Positions 45,599-53,341 of a stretch of DNA of 64,000 nucleotides are shown piece after piece. Made by a program: the position numbers and the translations under genes. The stretch is from Blastococcus sp. HT6-30 (GTDB lineage: Bacteria; Actinomycetota; Actinomycetes; Mycobacteriales; Geodermatophilaceae): assembly GCF_039729015.1 (NCBI RefSeq), contig NZ_CP155792.1, positions 1-64,000 of the forward strand, written 5' to 3'. The notes beneath the pieces were generated by a model. The model ran no database searches and was not told where the DNA came from. It saw nothing but the letters and a program-made list of their open reading frames with translations. Numbering within the stretch: position 1 is the stretch's first letter; each line of letters opens with the position of its first letter.

Positions 45599-46647
45599 AC
45601 GACCTCACGCTGCTCCGCGAGGCCGGGCCCGAGGCCCCGCCGCTCGCCCCCGCCGCCCGCTCGGCCGCCCGGGCCGCGCTGCTCGCCGAGATCGAGGGCC
45701 CTGCCCTCCACCGTCGCCGCCGGCCGAGCCGGAAGGCCACCGTCCGCACCGGGCTGGCCGCCGTCACGGTCGCGGCCGCCTGGGCCGCCGCCGTCGTCAT
45801 CGCCGCCCCGGACGGGCCGGGGACGCCGGCCACCAGCGTCACCCTCGTCGACTTCCAGATGCCGACCTTCCCCCTGTCGCTGGAGCCGGAGCCCGAGGGG
45901 ATGGCGCCGGCCTTCGACGGCAACGGGGAGGGCGCTTCGATCGCCTCCTACGACGACGCGACCGGGCGGAACGGGTTCACCGTCTACGTCGCCGAGGACG
46001 AGCACGAGAGCCCGGACGAGGGCTCGGCCGACTACCGGGAGCTGTCGGCCGGGGAGGTGTCGGTGGACGGACGCGACGCCGAGCTCGTCCGGTACTCGCG
46101 CACGTGGTGCACCGGCGCCGGAGTCGGGGAGGACTGCGGCCGGCGGACCTTCGCCCGGCTGAACTGGGAGCGGTCCGACGACCACTGGGTGATGCTCCTC
46201 GGGTACGGCCGCTACAGCTCAGCGGAGCGCCTCGTCGCCGTCGCCGAGTCGCTGGTCGACCGGCCGCAACGGGTCACCCTGACCGCCGAACTGGCGCCGG
46301 CGGGGTGGTCGGTGCAGTTCTACAAGATGGGGCGGGTCCTCACCCTGGTCAACGACGCCTACGAGCAGCAGACGATCACAGTGCACGTGCCGCTGCCCGA
46401 GGACGTCTCTCCGCCGGACGAGCTGCGCGACCAGCTCATGGGGCCCGTCGGCGACGTGGTCCCGGTGACCGTCCACGACCGCCCGGCCTATCTGGCCCGC
46501 ATCGACGCCGGGTACGCGGACCAGCGGCAGGCCTGGTTCCTGCAGGGTCAGTTCGAGGACGGGACGACCTTCGAGCTCCAGGTGCCCGACGCGTTCACTC
46601 AGGAGCAGGTGCTGGAGTTCGCCGAGCAGGTCACCTACCACCCCTGA
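45595..46647 (+). CDS. Membrane-anchored protein coupled to the sigma factor
   Basis: This 350-residue protein has a cytoplasmic N-terminus of about 45 residues, one span (TGLAAVTVAAAWAAAVVIAAP) and a large extracellular domain with no recognised family. The layout and four-base overlap with the sigma gene suggest an anti-sigma or sensor partner. The N-terminal part (LLREAGPEAPPLAPAARSAARAALLAEIEG) resembles the CU044_5270-type proteins that follow such sigma factors. No zinc-binding HxxxCxxC motif is seen, so it is not a classical ZAS anti-sigma factor. Function is inferred from context. Confidence 0.8.
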   Translation: MNDLTLLREAGPEAPPLAPAARSAARAALLAEIEGPALHRRRRPSRKATVRTGLAAVTVAAAWAAAVVIAAPDGPGTPATSVTLVDFQMPTFPLSLEPEPEGMAPAFDGNGEGASIASYDDATGRNGFTVYVAEDEHESPDEGSADYRELSAGEVSVDGRDAELVRYSRTWCTGAGVGEDCGRRTFARLNWERSDDHWVMLLGYGRYSSAERLVAVAESLVDRPQRVTLTAELAPAGWSVQFYKMGRVLTLVNDAYEQQTITVHVPLPEDVSPPDELRDQLMGPVGDVVPVTVHDRPAYLARIDAGYADQRQAWFLQGQFEDGTTFELQVPDAFTQEQVLEFAEQVTYHP

Positions 46648-46654
46648 CGTCGCG

Positions 46655-46711
46655 CGAGATCTGCACACCCGGGGCCATCAGGGCTCGATGGCCACGACTG
46701 TGCGGATCTCG
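46655..46711. repeat. Long imperfect hairpin between genes
   Basis: CGAGATCTGCACA (46655-46667) pairs with TGTGCGGATCTCG (46699-46711) with one wobble pair, and GGCCATC pairs with GATGGCC inside. The element is isolated between the sigma partner gene and the epimerase gene and looks like a palindromic repeat unit or terminator. Confidence 0.45.
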
Positions 46712-46748
46712 AGGGGAGTGCTGGCGGCGGGTGTGGTGAGGTGGCGCC

Positions 46749-47666
46749 ATGCCCGACGTCTGGCCCCGTGCCGACCGCACCGAGGTGGAGCTCGCCGCGG
46801 GCGGTGCCGTCCTCGCCGTCGACCTGCGCGGCGGGACGTTGCGCCGCCTCGCGGTGGGGGACTGGGAGGTGCTCGACGGCTACCCGGCCGGTCGCGTCCT
46901 GCCCGGCTGGCGCGGCGCCACCCTGGTGCCCTGGCCCAACCGGCTGCGGCACGGCCGGTGGACGTGGGGGGGCGAGGACCTGCAGCTCGACGTCCGGTCG
47001 CCCGAGGAGCCGCACGCCATCCACGGGTTGGTCGCCTGGCAGCCGTGGTCGGTGCTGGCAGAGGCGGACGGGTTCGTCACGGTCGGGACCACGGTCGAGC
47101 CGCACCCGGGTTACCCGTTCCGGCTGGCCGTCGCGGTCGACCACCGACTCGCCCCCGACCGGCTCACCACCACCCTGCGGGTGCGGAATGTGGGTGAGGC
47201 GCCCGCGCCGTTCGGCGCCGGGTTCCACCCCTACCTCTCCGTCGGGGCGACGGCGGACGGCGGCATCGCGGACGCCGAGCTGACCCTCCCGGCCCGCACC
47301 GAGCTGGTCGTCGACGGCGGACTGCCGACGGGGGAGCGGCGGCCTTTCGACGGCGCGGCCGGCCGGATCGGCGACCGGGCGCTGGACACCCCGCTCACCG
47401 ACCTGGAGCGCGACGACGACGGCTGGGCGCGCGTGCGGCTGCGGGGCCGCGCCGGCGAGCTGGTGCTCTCGGTCGACGGCTCGTGGCCCTGGCTGCAGGT
47501 CTACAGCGGGGACACCCTTCCCGCCGGCCAGTGGCGCCGCAGCCTGGCCGTGGAGCCGATGACCTGCCCGCCGAACGCGCTGGCCGACGGCGTCGACCTG
47601 GTCGTCCTCGCGCCGGGGCGGACGTGGTCGGGCACCTGGTCGCTGGCCTGGACCCCGGCGGCCTGA
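46749..47666 (+). CDS. Aldose 1-epimerase family protein
   Basis: This 305-residue beta-sandwich enzyme interconverts alpha and beta sugar anomers. It shows the family order LPGWRGATLVPWPNRLRHGRWTWGG, AIHGLVAWQPW (catalytic His), FGAGFHPYLSVG (second His) and WLQVYSGDTLP with the later AVEPMTCPPNAL (Glu). It is probably cytoplasmic, with no signal peptide. It ends just before the MOSC gene, which starts at 47668, so the two are likely co-transcribed. The exact sugar is unknown. Confidence 0.9.
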   Translation: MPDVWPRADRTEVELAAGGAVLAVDLRGGTLRRLAVGDWEVLDGYPAGRVLPGWRGATLVPWPNRLRHGRWTWGGEDLQLDVRSPEEPHAIHGLVAWQPWSVLAEADGFVTVGTTVEPHPGYPFRLAVAVDHRLAPDRLTTTLRVRNVGEAPAPFGAGFHPYLSVGATADGGIADAELTLPARTELVVDGGLPTGERRPFDGAAGRIGDRALDTPLTDLERDDDGWARVRLRGRAGELVLSVDGSWPWLQVYSGDTLPAGQWRRSLAVEPMTCPPNALADGVDLVVLAPGRTWSGTWSLAWTPAA

Positions 47667-47667
47667 G

Positions 47668-48390
47668 GTGCGGGTGCAGGAGCTCTGGCGCTACCCGGTG
47701 AAGTCGCTGCACGGCGAGCGGCTGACCGAGGCGTGGATCGGTCCGCTCGGCATCGCCGGGGACCGGGGCTGGGCGTTGTTCGACCGGGACACCGGCCTGG
47801 GGCTGACCGCGCGGCGGGTGCCCGAGCTGCTGTTCGGTGCCGCCCGGCTGCGCCCCGGCGGCGGTGTCGAGGTGGTCCTGCCCGACGGCACGGTCACCGC
47901 CGACGACGGCGTCCTGTCGGCCTGGCTCGGCCGCCGGGTGGAGCTGCGCGCGGCAGCCGACCACGACGCCGCACCCACCTACGAGACCCCGGCGGACGAG
48001 GACGTCCCCGACCCCACCGAATGGCTGCAGTGGGAGGGCGCGTCGGGCCCGTTCCACGACAGCCCGCGCATCCGGCTCTCGCTGGTCTCCACCGGCACGC
48101 TCGGCACCTGGGACCGCCGCCGGTTCCGGGCCAACGTCGTCCTGGACGGCGCGGGGGAGGACGACCTGCGCGGCCGGGAGGTGGAGCTGGGTGGCGTGCA
48201 CCTGCGCGTCGGCACCGGGATCCCCCGCTGCGTGATGACCACACGCCCGCAGCCCGGCGGGATCGCCCGCGACACCTCGGTGCTCAAGACCGTCCACCGC
48301 GAACGGGGCGGGCTGCTGGCGGTGCGGGCCGCCGTCGTGGAGCCCGGCACCGTCCGGGTCGGCGACGTCCTGGCACCGACGGCAGACTGA
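47668..48390 (+). CDS. MOSC domain protein (YcbX-like)
   Basis: This 240-residue protein starts with the MOSC N-terminal barrel (VQELWRYPVKSLHGERLTEAWIGPLGIAGDRGWALFD) and continues with the MOSC domain (RFRANVVLDG, GVHLRVGTGIPRCVMTTRPQPG with the conserved Cys). Such proteins bind molybdenum cofactor and reduce N-hydroxylated compounds or handle sulfur. It lacks the ferredoxin domain of YcbX. The GTG start lies almost directly after the epimerase stop; the S4-domain gene follows within five bases. Confidence 0.9.
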   Translation: MRVQELWRYPVKSLHGERLTEAWIGPLGIAGDRGWALFDRDTGLGLTARRVPELLFGAARLRPGGGVEVVLPDGTVTADDGVLSAWLGRRVELRAAADHDAAPTYETPADEDVPDPTEWLQWEGASGPFHDSPRIRLSLVSTGTLGTWDRRRFRANVVLDGAGEDDLRGREVELGGVHLRVGTGIPRCVMTTRPQPGGIARDTSVLKTVHRERGGLLAVRAAVVEPGTVRVGDVLAPTAD

Positions 48391-48395
48391 CGACC

Positions 48396-48611
48396 GTGCG
48401 CACCATCGACCTGCGTCCCGGCGAGGACAGCATCCGCCTCGGCCAGCTGCTCAAGCTCGTCGACGCCGTCCCCACCGGCGCCCAGGTGAAGGACGTCCTG
48501 CTCTCCGGGGCGGTGACCGTCAACGGCGAGCCGGAGGAGCGCCGCGGCCGGCAGCTGCGCTCCGGTGACGTCGTCGCGATCGAGGGTGCCGAGGACGTCC
48601 GGATCGGCTGA
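48396..48611 (+). CDS. S4-domain RNA-binding protein (YaaA/RlbA-like)
   Basis: This 71-residue protein is a single S4 RNA-binding fold: SIRLGQLLKLVDAVPTGAQVKDVLLSGAVTVNGEPEERRGRQLRSGDVVAI. Members of this short group bind structured RNA or ribosomes, with no defined activity. GTG at 48396 follows the MOSC stop by five bases, so it is the end of the 46.7-48.6 kb transcription unit. Confidence 0.9.
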   Translation: MRTIDLRPGEDSIRLGQLLKLVDAVPTGAQVKDVLLSGAVTVNGEPEERRGRQLRSGDVVAIEGAEDVRIG

Positions 48612-48647
48612 TGCCGGGAGGCTCGCGGCCCGGGAGGCGCGGCAGCG

Positions 48648-48661
48648 GTTCCACGTGGAAC
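48648..48661. promoter_or_regulatory. parS-like palindrome, copy 3
   Basis: GTTCCACGTGGAAC lies in the 68-base spacer between the S4 and aminotransferase genes, 18 bases before the latter's start. Confidence 0.6.
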
Positions 48662-48679
48662 CGGGGGGGGAGGAGCACG

Positions 48680-49861
48680 GTGAGGGATCCGCTGGCGTCC
48701 CGGCTGCGCGGTTTCGGTACGACGGTGTTCGCCGAGATGAGCGCCCTCGCCGTCGCGACCGGCTCGATCAACCTCGGCCAGGGCTTCCCCGACTACCCGG
48801 GGTCGCCGGAGGTGCTCGACGTCGCCCGGGCCGCGATCGGGACCGCCGCCGACCAGTACCCGCCCGGCCCGGGCATCCCGGAGCTGCGGGCCGCCGTCGC
48901 CGAGCACCAGCAGCGGTTCCAGGGCCTCGCGTACGACCCGGACACCGAGGTGCTGGTGACCGCCGGTGCCACCGAGGCGCTGGCGGCGGCCATGCTCGCG
49001 CTGCTCGAGCCCGGCGACGAGGTCGTGGTCCTGGAGCCGATCTACGACAGCTACAGCGCGTCGGTGGCGATGGCCGGCGGCGTGCTCCGCCCGGTGCCGC
49101 TGCACCCACCCGCCGACGGCGTGGGGCCCTGGACCTTCGACGAGGCCGAGCTGCGCGCTGCCGTCACGCCGCGCACCCGGCTGCTGCTGGTGAACACGCC
49201 GCACAACCCCACCGGCACGGTCCTGACCGCGGCCGAGCTCGCGGTGCTGGCCGAGCTGGCCACCGCCCACGACCTCCTGGTGATCACCGACGAGGTCTAC
49301 GAGCACCTGGTGTTCGACGGCGCCCGGCACGTCTCCCCCGCCACGCTGCCGGGCATGCGCGAGCGGACGCTCGTCGTCTCCAGCGCGGGCAAGACGTTCG
49401 ATGTGACCGGCTGGAAGGTGGGCTGGGTCTGCGGGCCCGCGCCCCTCGTCACCGCCGTCCGCACCGCCAAGCAGTTCCTCACCTACGTCAACGCCGGGCC
49501 GTTGCAGCCCGCGGTGGCCGCCGGACTGCGGCTGCCCGACGCCTACTTCGACGGGGTGGCCCGCGACCTGGAGGCCCGGCGGGACGTCCTGGTCGCCGGC
49601 CTGCGGAACGCCGGGCTGCCGGTGATCAGCCCGCAGGCCACCTACTTCGCCACGGTCGACGTGCGCGCGGTGCAGCCCGACGGCGACGGGCTGGCCTTCT
49701 GCCGGGCCCTTCCCGAGCGGGCCGGCGTCGTCGCCGTCCCGACCGTGGTCTTCTACACACCGGCGCACGCCTCCCTGGGGCGGCACCTGGTGCGGTTCGC
49801 GTTCTGCAAGAGCGATGCGGTGCTCGCCGAGGCGGTCGAGCGGTTGGGGAGGCTGGCATGA
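48680..49861 (+). CDS. PLP-dependent class I aminotransferase
   Basis: This 393-residue fold-type I aminotransferase has INLGQGFPDYPGSPEVLDVARAAI at the substrate-binding N-terminus, NTPHNPTGTV, DEVYEHLVFDG and the PLP-lysine motif SSAGKTFDVTGWKVGWVCGP. It resembles the glutamine-transaminase-K/YbdL and DapC-like group. It overlaps a nitrilase-family omega-amidase gene (ATGA), a pairing known for glutamine transaminase K and omega-amidase in methionine or keto-acid salvage; this makes that role more likely than lysine biosynthesis. GTG at 48680 follows GGAGGAG. Confidence 0.92.
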   Translation: MRDPLASRLRGFGTTVFAEMSALAVATGSINLGQGFPDYPGSPEVLDVARAAIGTAADQYPPGPGIPELRAAVAEHQQRFQGLAYDPDTEVLVTAGATEALAAAMLALLEPGDEVVVLEPIYDSYSASVAMAGGVLRPVPLHPPADGVGPWTFDEAELRAAVTPRTRLLLVNTPHNPTGTVLTAAELAVLAELATAHDLLVITDEVYEHLVFDGARHVSPATLPGMRERTLVVSSAGKTFDVTGWKVGWVCGPAPLVTAVRTAKQFLTYVNAGPLQPAVAAGLRLPDAYFDGVARDLEARRDVLVAGLRNAGLPVISPQATYFATVDVRAVQPDGDGLAFCRALPERAGVVAVPTVVFYTPAHASLGRHLVRFAFCKSDAVLAEAVERLGRLA

Positions 49862-50619
49862 GGGTCGCGGCGGTGCAGCACGACATCGTGTGGGAGGACC
49901 GGGAGGCCAACTTCGCGCGGCTGGCGCCGCAGGTGGGACGGGCGGTCGCCGCCGGTGCGGAGCTGGTGCTCCTCACCGAGACGTTCTCCACCGGCTTCTC
50001 CATGACGCCGGGCATCGGGGAGCCCGAGGGCGGTCCGTCGGCGCGGTTCCTCGCCGCCCAGGCGGCCGACCACGGCGTGTGGGTGGGCGGCAGCTGCCCG
50101 GAGATCGCGCCGGGGGAGCAGCTGCCCTACAACTCCTTCGTCCTCGCCGGGCCTGACGGGACCACGCACCGGTACCGCAAGCTGCACCCGTTCACGCACG
50201 GCGGGGAGCACGAGCGTTTCCGGGCCGGCGACGGGCCGGTCACCGTCGAGATCGGGGGCCTGCGGGTCACCCCGTTCGTCTGCTACGACCTGCGCTTCGC
50301 CGACGTCTTCTGGCGTGCGGCGCCCGGCACCGACCTCTACGTGGTGGTGGCCAACTGGCCGGGCGCCCGGCGGCTGCACTGGCAGACGTTGCTGCAGGCC
50401 CGGGCCATCGAGAACCAGGCCTACGTCGTGGGCTGCAACCGGGTGGGCACCGCCGGGGACGGCACCGAGCATGCCGGCGACAGCCGAGTCGTGGACCCGA
50501 TGGGCGAGCTGCTCGCCACCGCGGCGGGCGCCGAGACCCTCGTGCTGGCCGACGTCGACCCCGCCGAGGTGACGGCGACCCGCGACCGGCTGCGCTTCCT
50601 CGAGGACCGGCGCGGCTGA
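49858..50619 (+). CDS. Carbon-nitrogen hydrolase, probable omega-amidase
   Basis: This 253-residue nitrilase-superfamily enzyme hydrolyses amides. The catalytic triad is Glu in LLTETFSTGFSM, Lys in RYRKLHPFTHGGEHERF and Cys in PFVCYDLRFADVFW. This subset resembles Nit2/YafV omega-amidase, which converts alpha-ketoglutaramate or ketosuccinamate to the keto acid plus ammonia. Its ATG overlaps the aminotransferase stop, consistent with removing the product of glutamine-dependent transamination. Confidence 0.92.
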   Translation: MRVAAVQHDIVWEDREANFARLAPQVGRAVAAGAELVLLTETFSTGFSMTPGIGEPEGGPSARFLAAQAADHGVWVGGSCPEIAPGEQLPYNSFVLAGPDGTTHRYRKLHPFTHGGEHERFRAGDGPVTVEIGGLRVTPFVCYDLRFADVFWRAAPGTDLYVVVANWPGARRLHWQTLLQARAIENQAYVVGCNRVGTAGDGTEHAGDSRVVDPMGELLATAAGAETLVLADVDPAEVTATRDRLRFLEDRRG

Positions 50620-50628
50620 TCCGGCGGC

Positions 50629-51501
50629 TCAGGTCCGGGGCGTGCCGTCCTGGTCGACGACGACCTGCTCGCGCTGGATCTGCTCGGTGACCGTCTCGTG
50701 GCCCTCGACCAGCTCGGCGCGCAGCCGCACCCGCTCGGTCGGCACGACCTCGACGCTGACCACCGGGCGCTCGGTGTGCAGCACGATCTCGTCCGGCAGC
50801 CCGGAGCCGGCCGACGCGCCCTCCGGTACGAGCGACTCACCCGGGACGTCCTCCGTCGCCGTCCCGGTCGCGTCCGACGGCACCTCCTCGAGGCGGATCT
50901 CCTCGCGCCGGATCGGCACGGTGATCTGCACCTCTTCGGTGACCACGTACTTCACCAGGCGCACCCGTCGGGTGACCGCCTGCTCGGTGTGCACCCGCAG
51001 CTGCTCCTCGCTGCGGGTCATGGCGCCGTCCGTGCCTCCGGCGGGCGCGGCTCCGGCGGCCGGGGGCGGGGGGACCGCGCCCGCCGCCGGCACGGTGACC
51101 GTGTCGGTGGGCCCGGCCAGCGGTGCGGCGGCGACGGGCGTGACGGCGTCGGGGCTGCGCTCACCGTCCTCGTCCAGGTCGGTGCCGCGTCCCTCGGCGA
51201 GCCCGTAGTGGCGGCGCAGCTCCGCCTCCTCGCCCGGGTCGAGGTGGTTCCCGCCCACGGACGGGGCGGTCTTGACCGCCTCGGCGCTCACCGGCAGGTG
51301 CAGCCGCCCGTCGTCCCACGTGGCGTTCCCGGCAGGCACGACCGAGTGCCGCGTGCCGAACACGCCGGTGGTCACCGCCGCCCAGGTCGGCTTCCCGGTC
51401 CGGTCGTCGACGAAGAAGTGTTCGACGGTGCCCAGCTTGTCGCCACCGTCGCCGTAGGCGGTGCTGCCGATCGCGGCGGCCACCTCGCGCTCGCTCAACA
51501 T
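50629..51501 (-). CDS. PRC-barrel plus DUF2382 protein
   Basis: This 290-residue protein begins with a PRC-barrel-like domain (AYGDGGDKLGTVEHFFVDDRTGKPTWAAVTTGVFG). A Pro/Ala linker follows, then DUF2382 repeats (SEEQLRVHTEQAVTRRVRLVKYVVTEEVQITVPIRREEIRLEEVP and RPVVSVEVVPTERVRLRAELVEGHETVTEQI). Such proteins are common in desiccation- and stress-tolerant Actinobacteria; the function is unknown. ATG at 51501 has GGAGGGGAG upstream. It is convergent with the omega-amidase gene. Confidence 0.88.
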   Translation of the reverse strand: MLSEREVAAAIGSTAYGDGGDKLGTVEHFFVDDRTGKPTWAAVTTGVFGTRHSVVPAGNATWDDGRLHLPVSAEAVKTAPSVGGNHLDPGEEAELRRHYGLAEGRGTDLDEDGERSPDAVTPVAAAPLAGPTDTVTVPAAGAVPPPPAAGAAPAGGTDGAMTRSEEQLRVHTEQAVTRRVRLVKYVVTEEVQITVPIRREEIRLEEVPSDATGTATEDVPGESLVPEGASAGSGLPDEIVLHTERPVVSVEVVPTERVRLRAELVEGHETVTEQIQREQVVVDQDGTPRT

Positions 51502-51589
51502 GGGTCGGCTCCCCTCCGGTGCGGCGCTCGGGGTGCGCCACGTCCCCGAGCCTGCCCAGTCGGGAGCGTCGATGAACATCGACGCCCGG

Positions 51590-52555
51590 TCAGCGGCCCG
51601 GCAGCACCAGATCCACGACCAGCGACCGGTGGTCGCTGCCCTCCACCGGCGCCGCCGTGAAGCCGGTGACGGCGAGGCGCGGGTCGATCAGGACGTGGTC
51701 CAGCGCCAGCCGTGGAAAGCGGAGGCGCAGCGGTCGCCAGGTCCACGTCAGCCCCCGGCCCGCCGCCCGGGCGGCGTCCCGGTACCCCTGGCGCAGCACC
51801 GCCCGCAGCGCGGCGTGGTCGAGGGTGGCGTTGAAGTCGCCGGCCAGCACCCGCAGCACCACCGGGTCGGGCGGCGGCAGGGCGGCGAGGTCCTCGCTCC
51901 AGCCGCGCACGGCGGCGGGGGAGGTCGACGGGGGCCGGGAGTGGATCGAGGTGATCTCGACGTCGGGCCCGTCGCCGCCCGGCAGGCGGACCACGGGCTG
52001 CTCGTAGCCACCGGGCACCACCCGCCGCCCGGTGATCGGCCACCGGCTCCAGACGCCGCCGGAGGCGGATACGACGCTGCCCGGCCGGGCGGGGACGACG
52101 TGGACGTGGGGGAGTTCCCGGTCCAGGCCGGCCGCGGTCAGCCGCCGGTGGGCGTCGGGGGTGAGCTCCTGCACCGCCAGGACGTCGACGTCGTGCTCGC
52201 GCACCAGCTCGACCACCGGTCCGGCCGGAACCCGGCCCAACCGCAGGCTGACCGTGGCGATCCGCAGCCGGGTGCCCGCCGGAGGGGGACCGGTGGGCGG
52301 GCGGCCCCGGTGCGACACGACCGCGGCGCCGAGCGTCGCGCCGGCCGCGGCGGCCAGCAGGGTGCCGGGCAGCGAGCGGGCCCGGACGGCGGCGGCCAGC
52401 GGGAGGACTGCGGTGGCGGCCGTGTACGGGGTGAAGGCCAGCGCCGGCACGAGCGGGTAGCCGCGTTCGGCGCCGGTGGCGCGCAGCGCCGCCCACACCG
52501 CCCACGGGAGCGCCGCCCCGGCTGCCCATCGCGGATCGAGGGGCGCCGGGGACAT
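51590..52555 (-). CDS. Membrane-anchored endonuclease/exonuclease/phosphatase family protein
   Basis: This 321-residue protein has about three N-terminal hydrophobic segments (GAALPWAVWAALRATG, LVPALAFTPYTAATAVLPLAAAV, LPGTLLAAAAGATLGAAVV). An EEP-fold domain follows, with LRIATVSLRLG, DVDVLAVQELTPDA, VLAGDFNATLDHAALR, LALDHVLIDPRL and EGSDHRSLVVDLVLPGR, which include the Glu, Asn, Asp and His of the active site. It may act on nucleic acids or phospholipids at the cell surface. ATG at 52555; divergent from the CYTH gene. Confidence 0.88.
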   Translation of the reverse strand: MSPAPLDPRWAAGAALPWAVWAALRATGAERGYPLVPALAFTPYTAATAVLPLAAAVRARSLPGTLLAAAAGATLGAAVVSHRGRPPTGPPPAGTRLRIATVSLRLGRVPAGPVVELVREHDVDVLAVQELTPDAHRRLTAAGLDRELPHVHVVPARPGSVVSASGGVWSRWPITGRRVVPGGYEQPVVRLPGGDGPDVEITSIHSRPPSTSPAAVRGWSEDLAALPPPDPVVLRVLAGDFNATLDHAALRAVLRQGYRDAARAAGRGLTWTWRPLRLRFPRLALDHVLIDPRLAVTGFTAAPVEGSDHRSLVVDLVLPGR

Positions 52556-52618
52556 GGCCGCCACGGTAGCCAGCGCGCGGAGCGGCCGCCGACCGGTGGC
52601 TGCCCTACGGTCGGGTCC

Positions 52619-53245
52619 GTGGTCACCGAGCAGCTGGAGGTCGAGCGCAAGTTCGACGTCGACACGGATTTCGTCCTGCCGGCGCTCGACGCGGTCCCCG
52701 GCGTCGCCGTCGTGGACGCACCGGTGACGCACGAGCTGACGGCGGTGTACCACGACACCGCCGACCTGCGGCTGGTCCGCGGCCGGGTGACCCTCCGCCG
52801 CCGCACCGGCGGGCCCGACGAGGGCTGGCACCTCAAGCTCCCGGCCGGGGCCGCCCGCCGGGAACTGCACCTGCCGCTCGACCACCGCACCGGCACGGCC
52901 CCCGCCGAGCTGCTGGACGTGGTCGCCGGTCTCCTGGCGGGCGAGGTCCCCGGGCCGGTCGTGACCATGCGCACCCGGCGGGTGGTCACCGTGCTCCGGA
53001 ACGCCGCGGGCCGCGCGCTGGCCGAGCTCGCCGACGACACGGTGACGGCGACGGTGCCGGCCGCGGCGCCGGGCGGATCCCCGGAGGTCCGGTCCTGGCG
53101 GGAGGTCGAGGTCGAGCTGGTGGAGGGGGAGGAGCCCCTGCTGGCCGCGGTGGGCGAGGTGCTGGTGGCCGCGGGCGCCCGTCCCTCGCCGCGCGTCTCG
53201 AAGCTGGCGTCCGCGCTCTCGTCCCGGCTGGGCACCGCCGGCTGA
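52619..53245 (+). CDS. CYTH-domain protein
   Basis: This 208-residue protein is a stand-alone CYTH domain with the signature EQLEVERKFDVD (ExExK), GRVTLRRRTGGPDEGWHLKLP, MRTRRVVTVLRN, ALAELADDTVTAT and SWREVEVELVEG. CYTH tunnel enzymes hydrolyse inorganic triphosphate or thiamine triphosphate, or cyclise ATP. The CHAD domain often fused after it is absent. GTG at 52619 is the start; translation begins close to the divergent EEP gene. Confidence 0.88.
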   Translation: MVTEQLEVERKFDVDTDFVLPALDAVPGVAVVDAPVTHELTAVYHDTADLRLVRGRVTLRRRTGGPDEGWHLKLPAGAARRELHLPLDHRTGTAPAELLDVVAGLLAGEVPGPVVTMRTRRVVTVLRNAAGRALAELADDTVTATVPAAAPGGSPEVRSWREVEVELVEGEEPLLAAVGEVLVAAGARPSPRVSKLASALSSRLGTAG

Positions 53246-53341
53246 CCCCCGGGAACGCGGCGCCGTCCCCCGTCGTCCACCCTCTGCACCGGTGCGTACC
53301 GCCCGGGCGCCCACGCCGCTCGACGCCTCCGGAGGCCTGCC

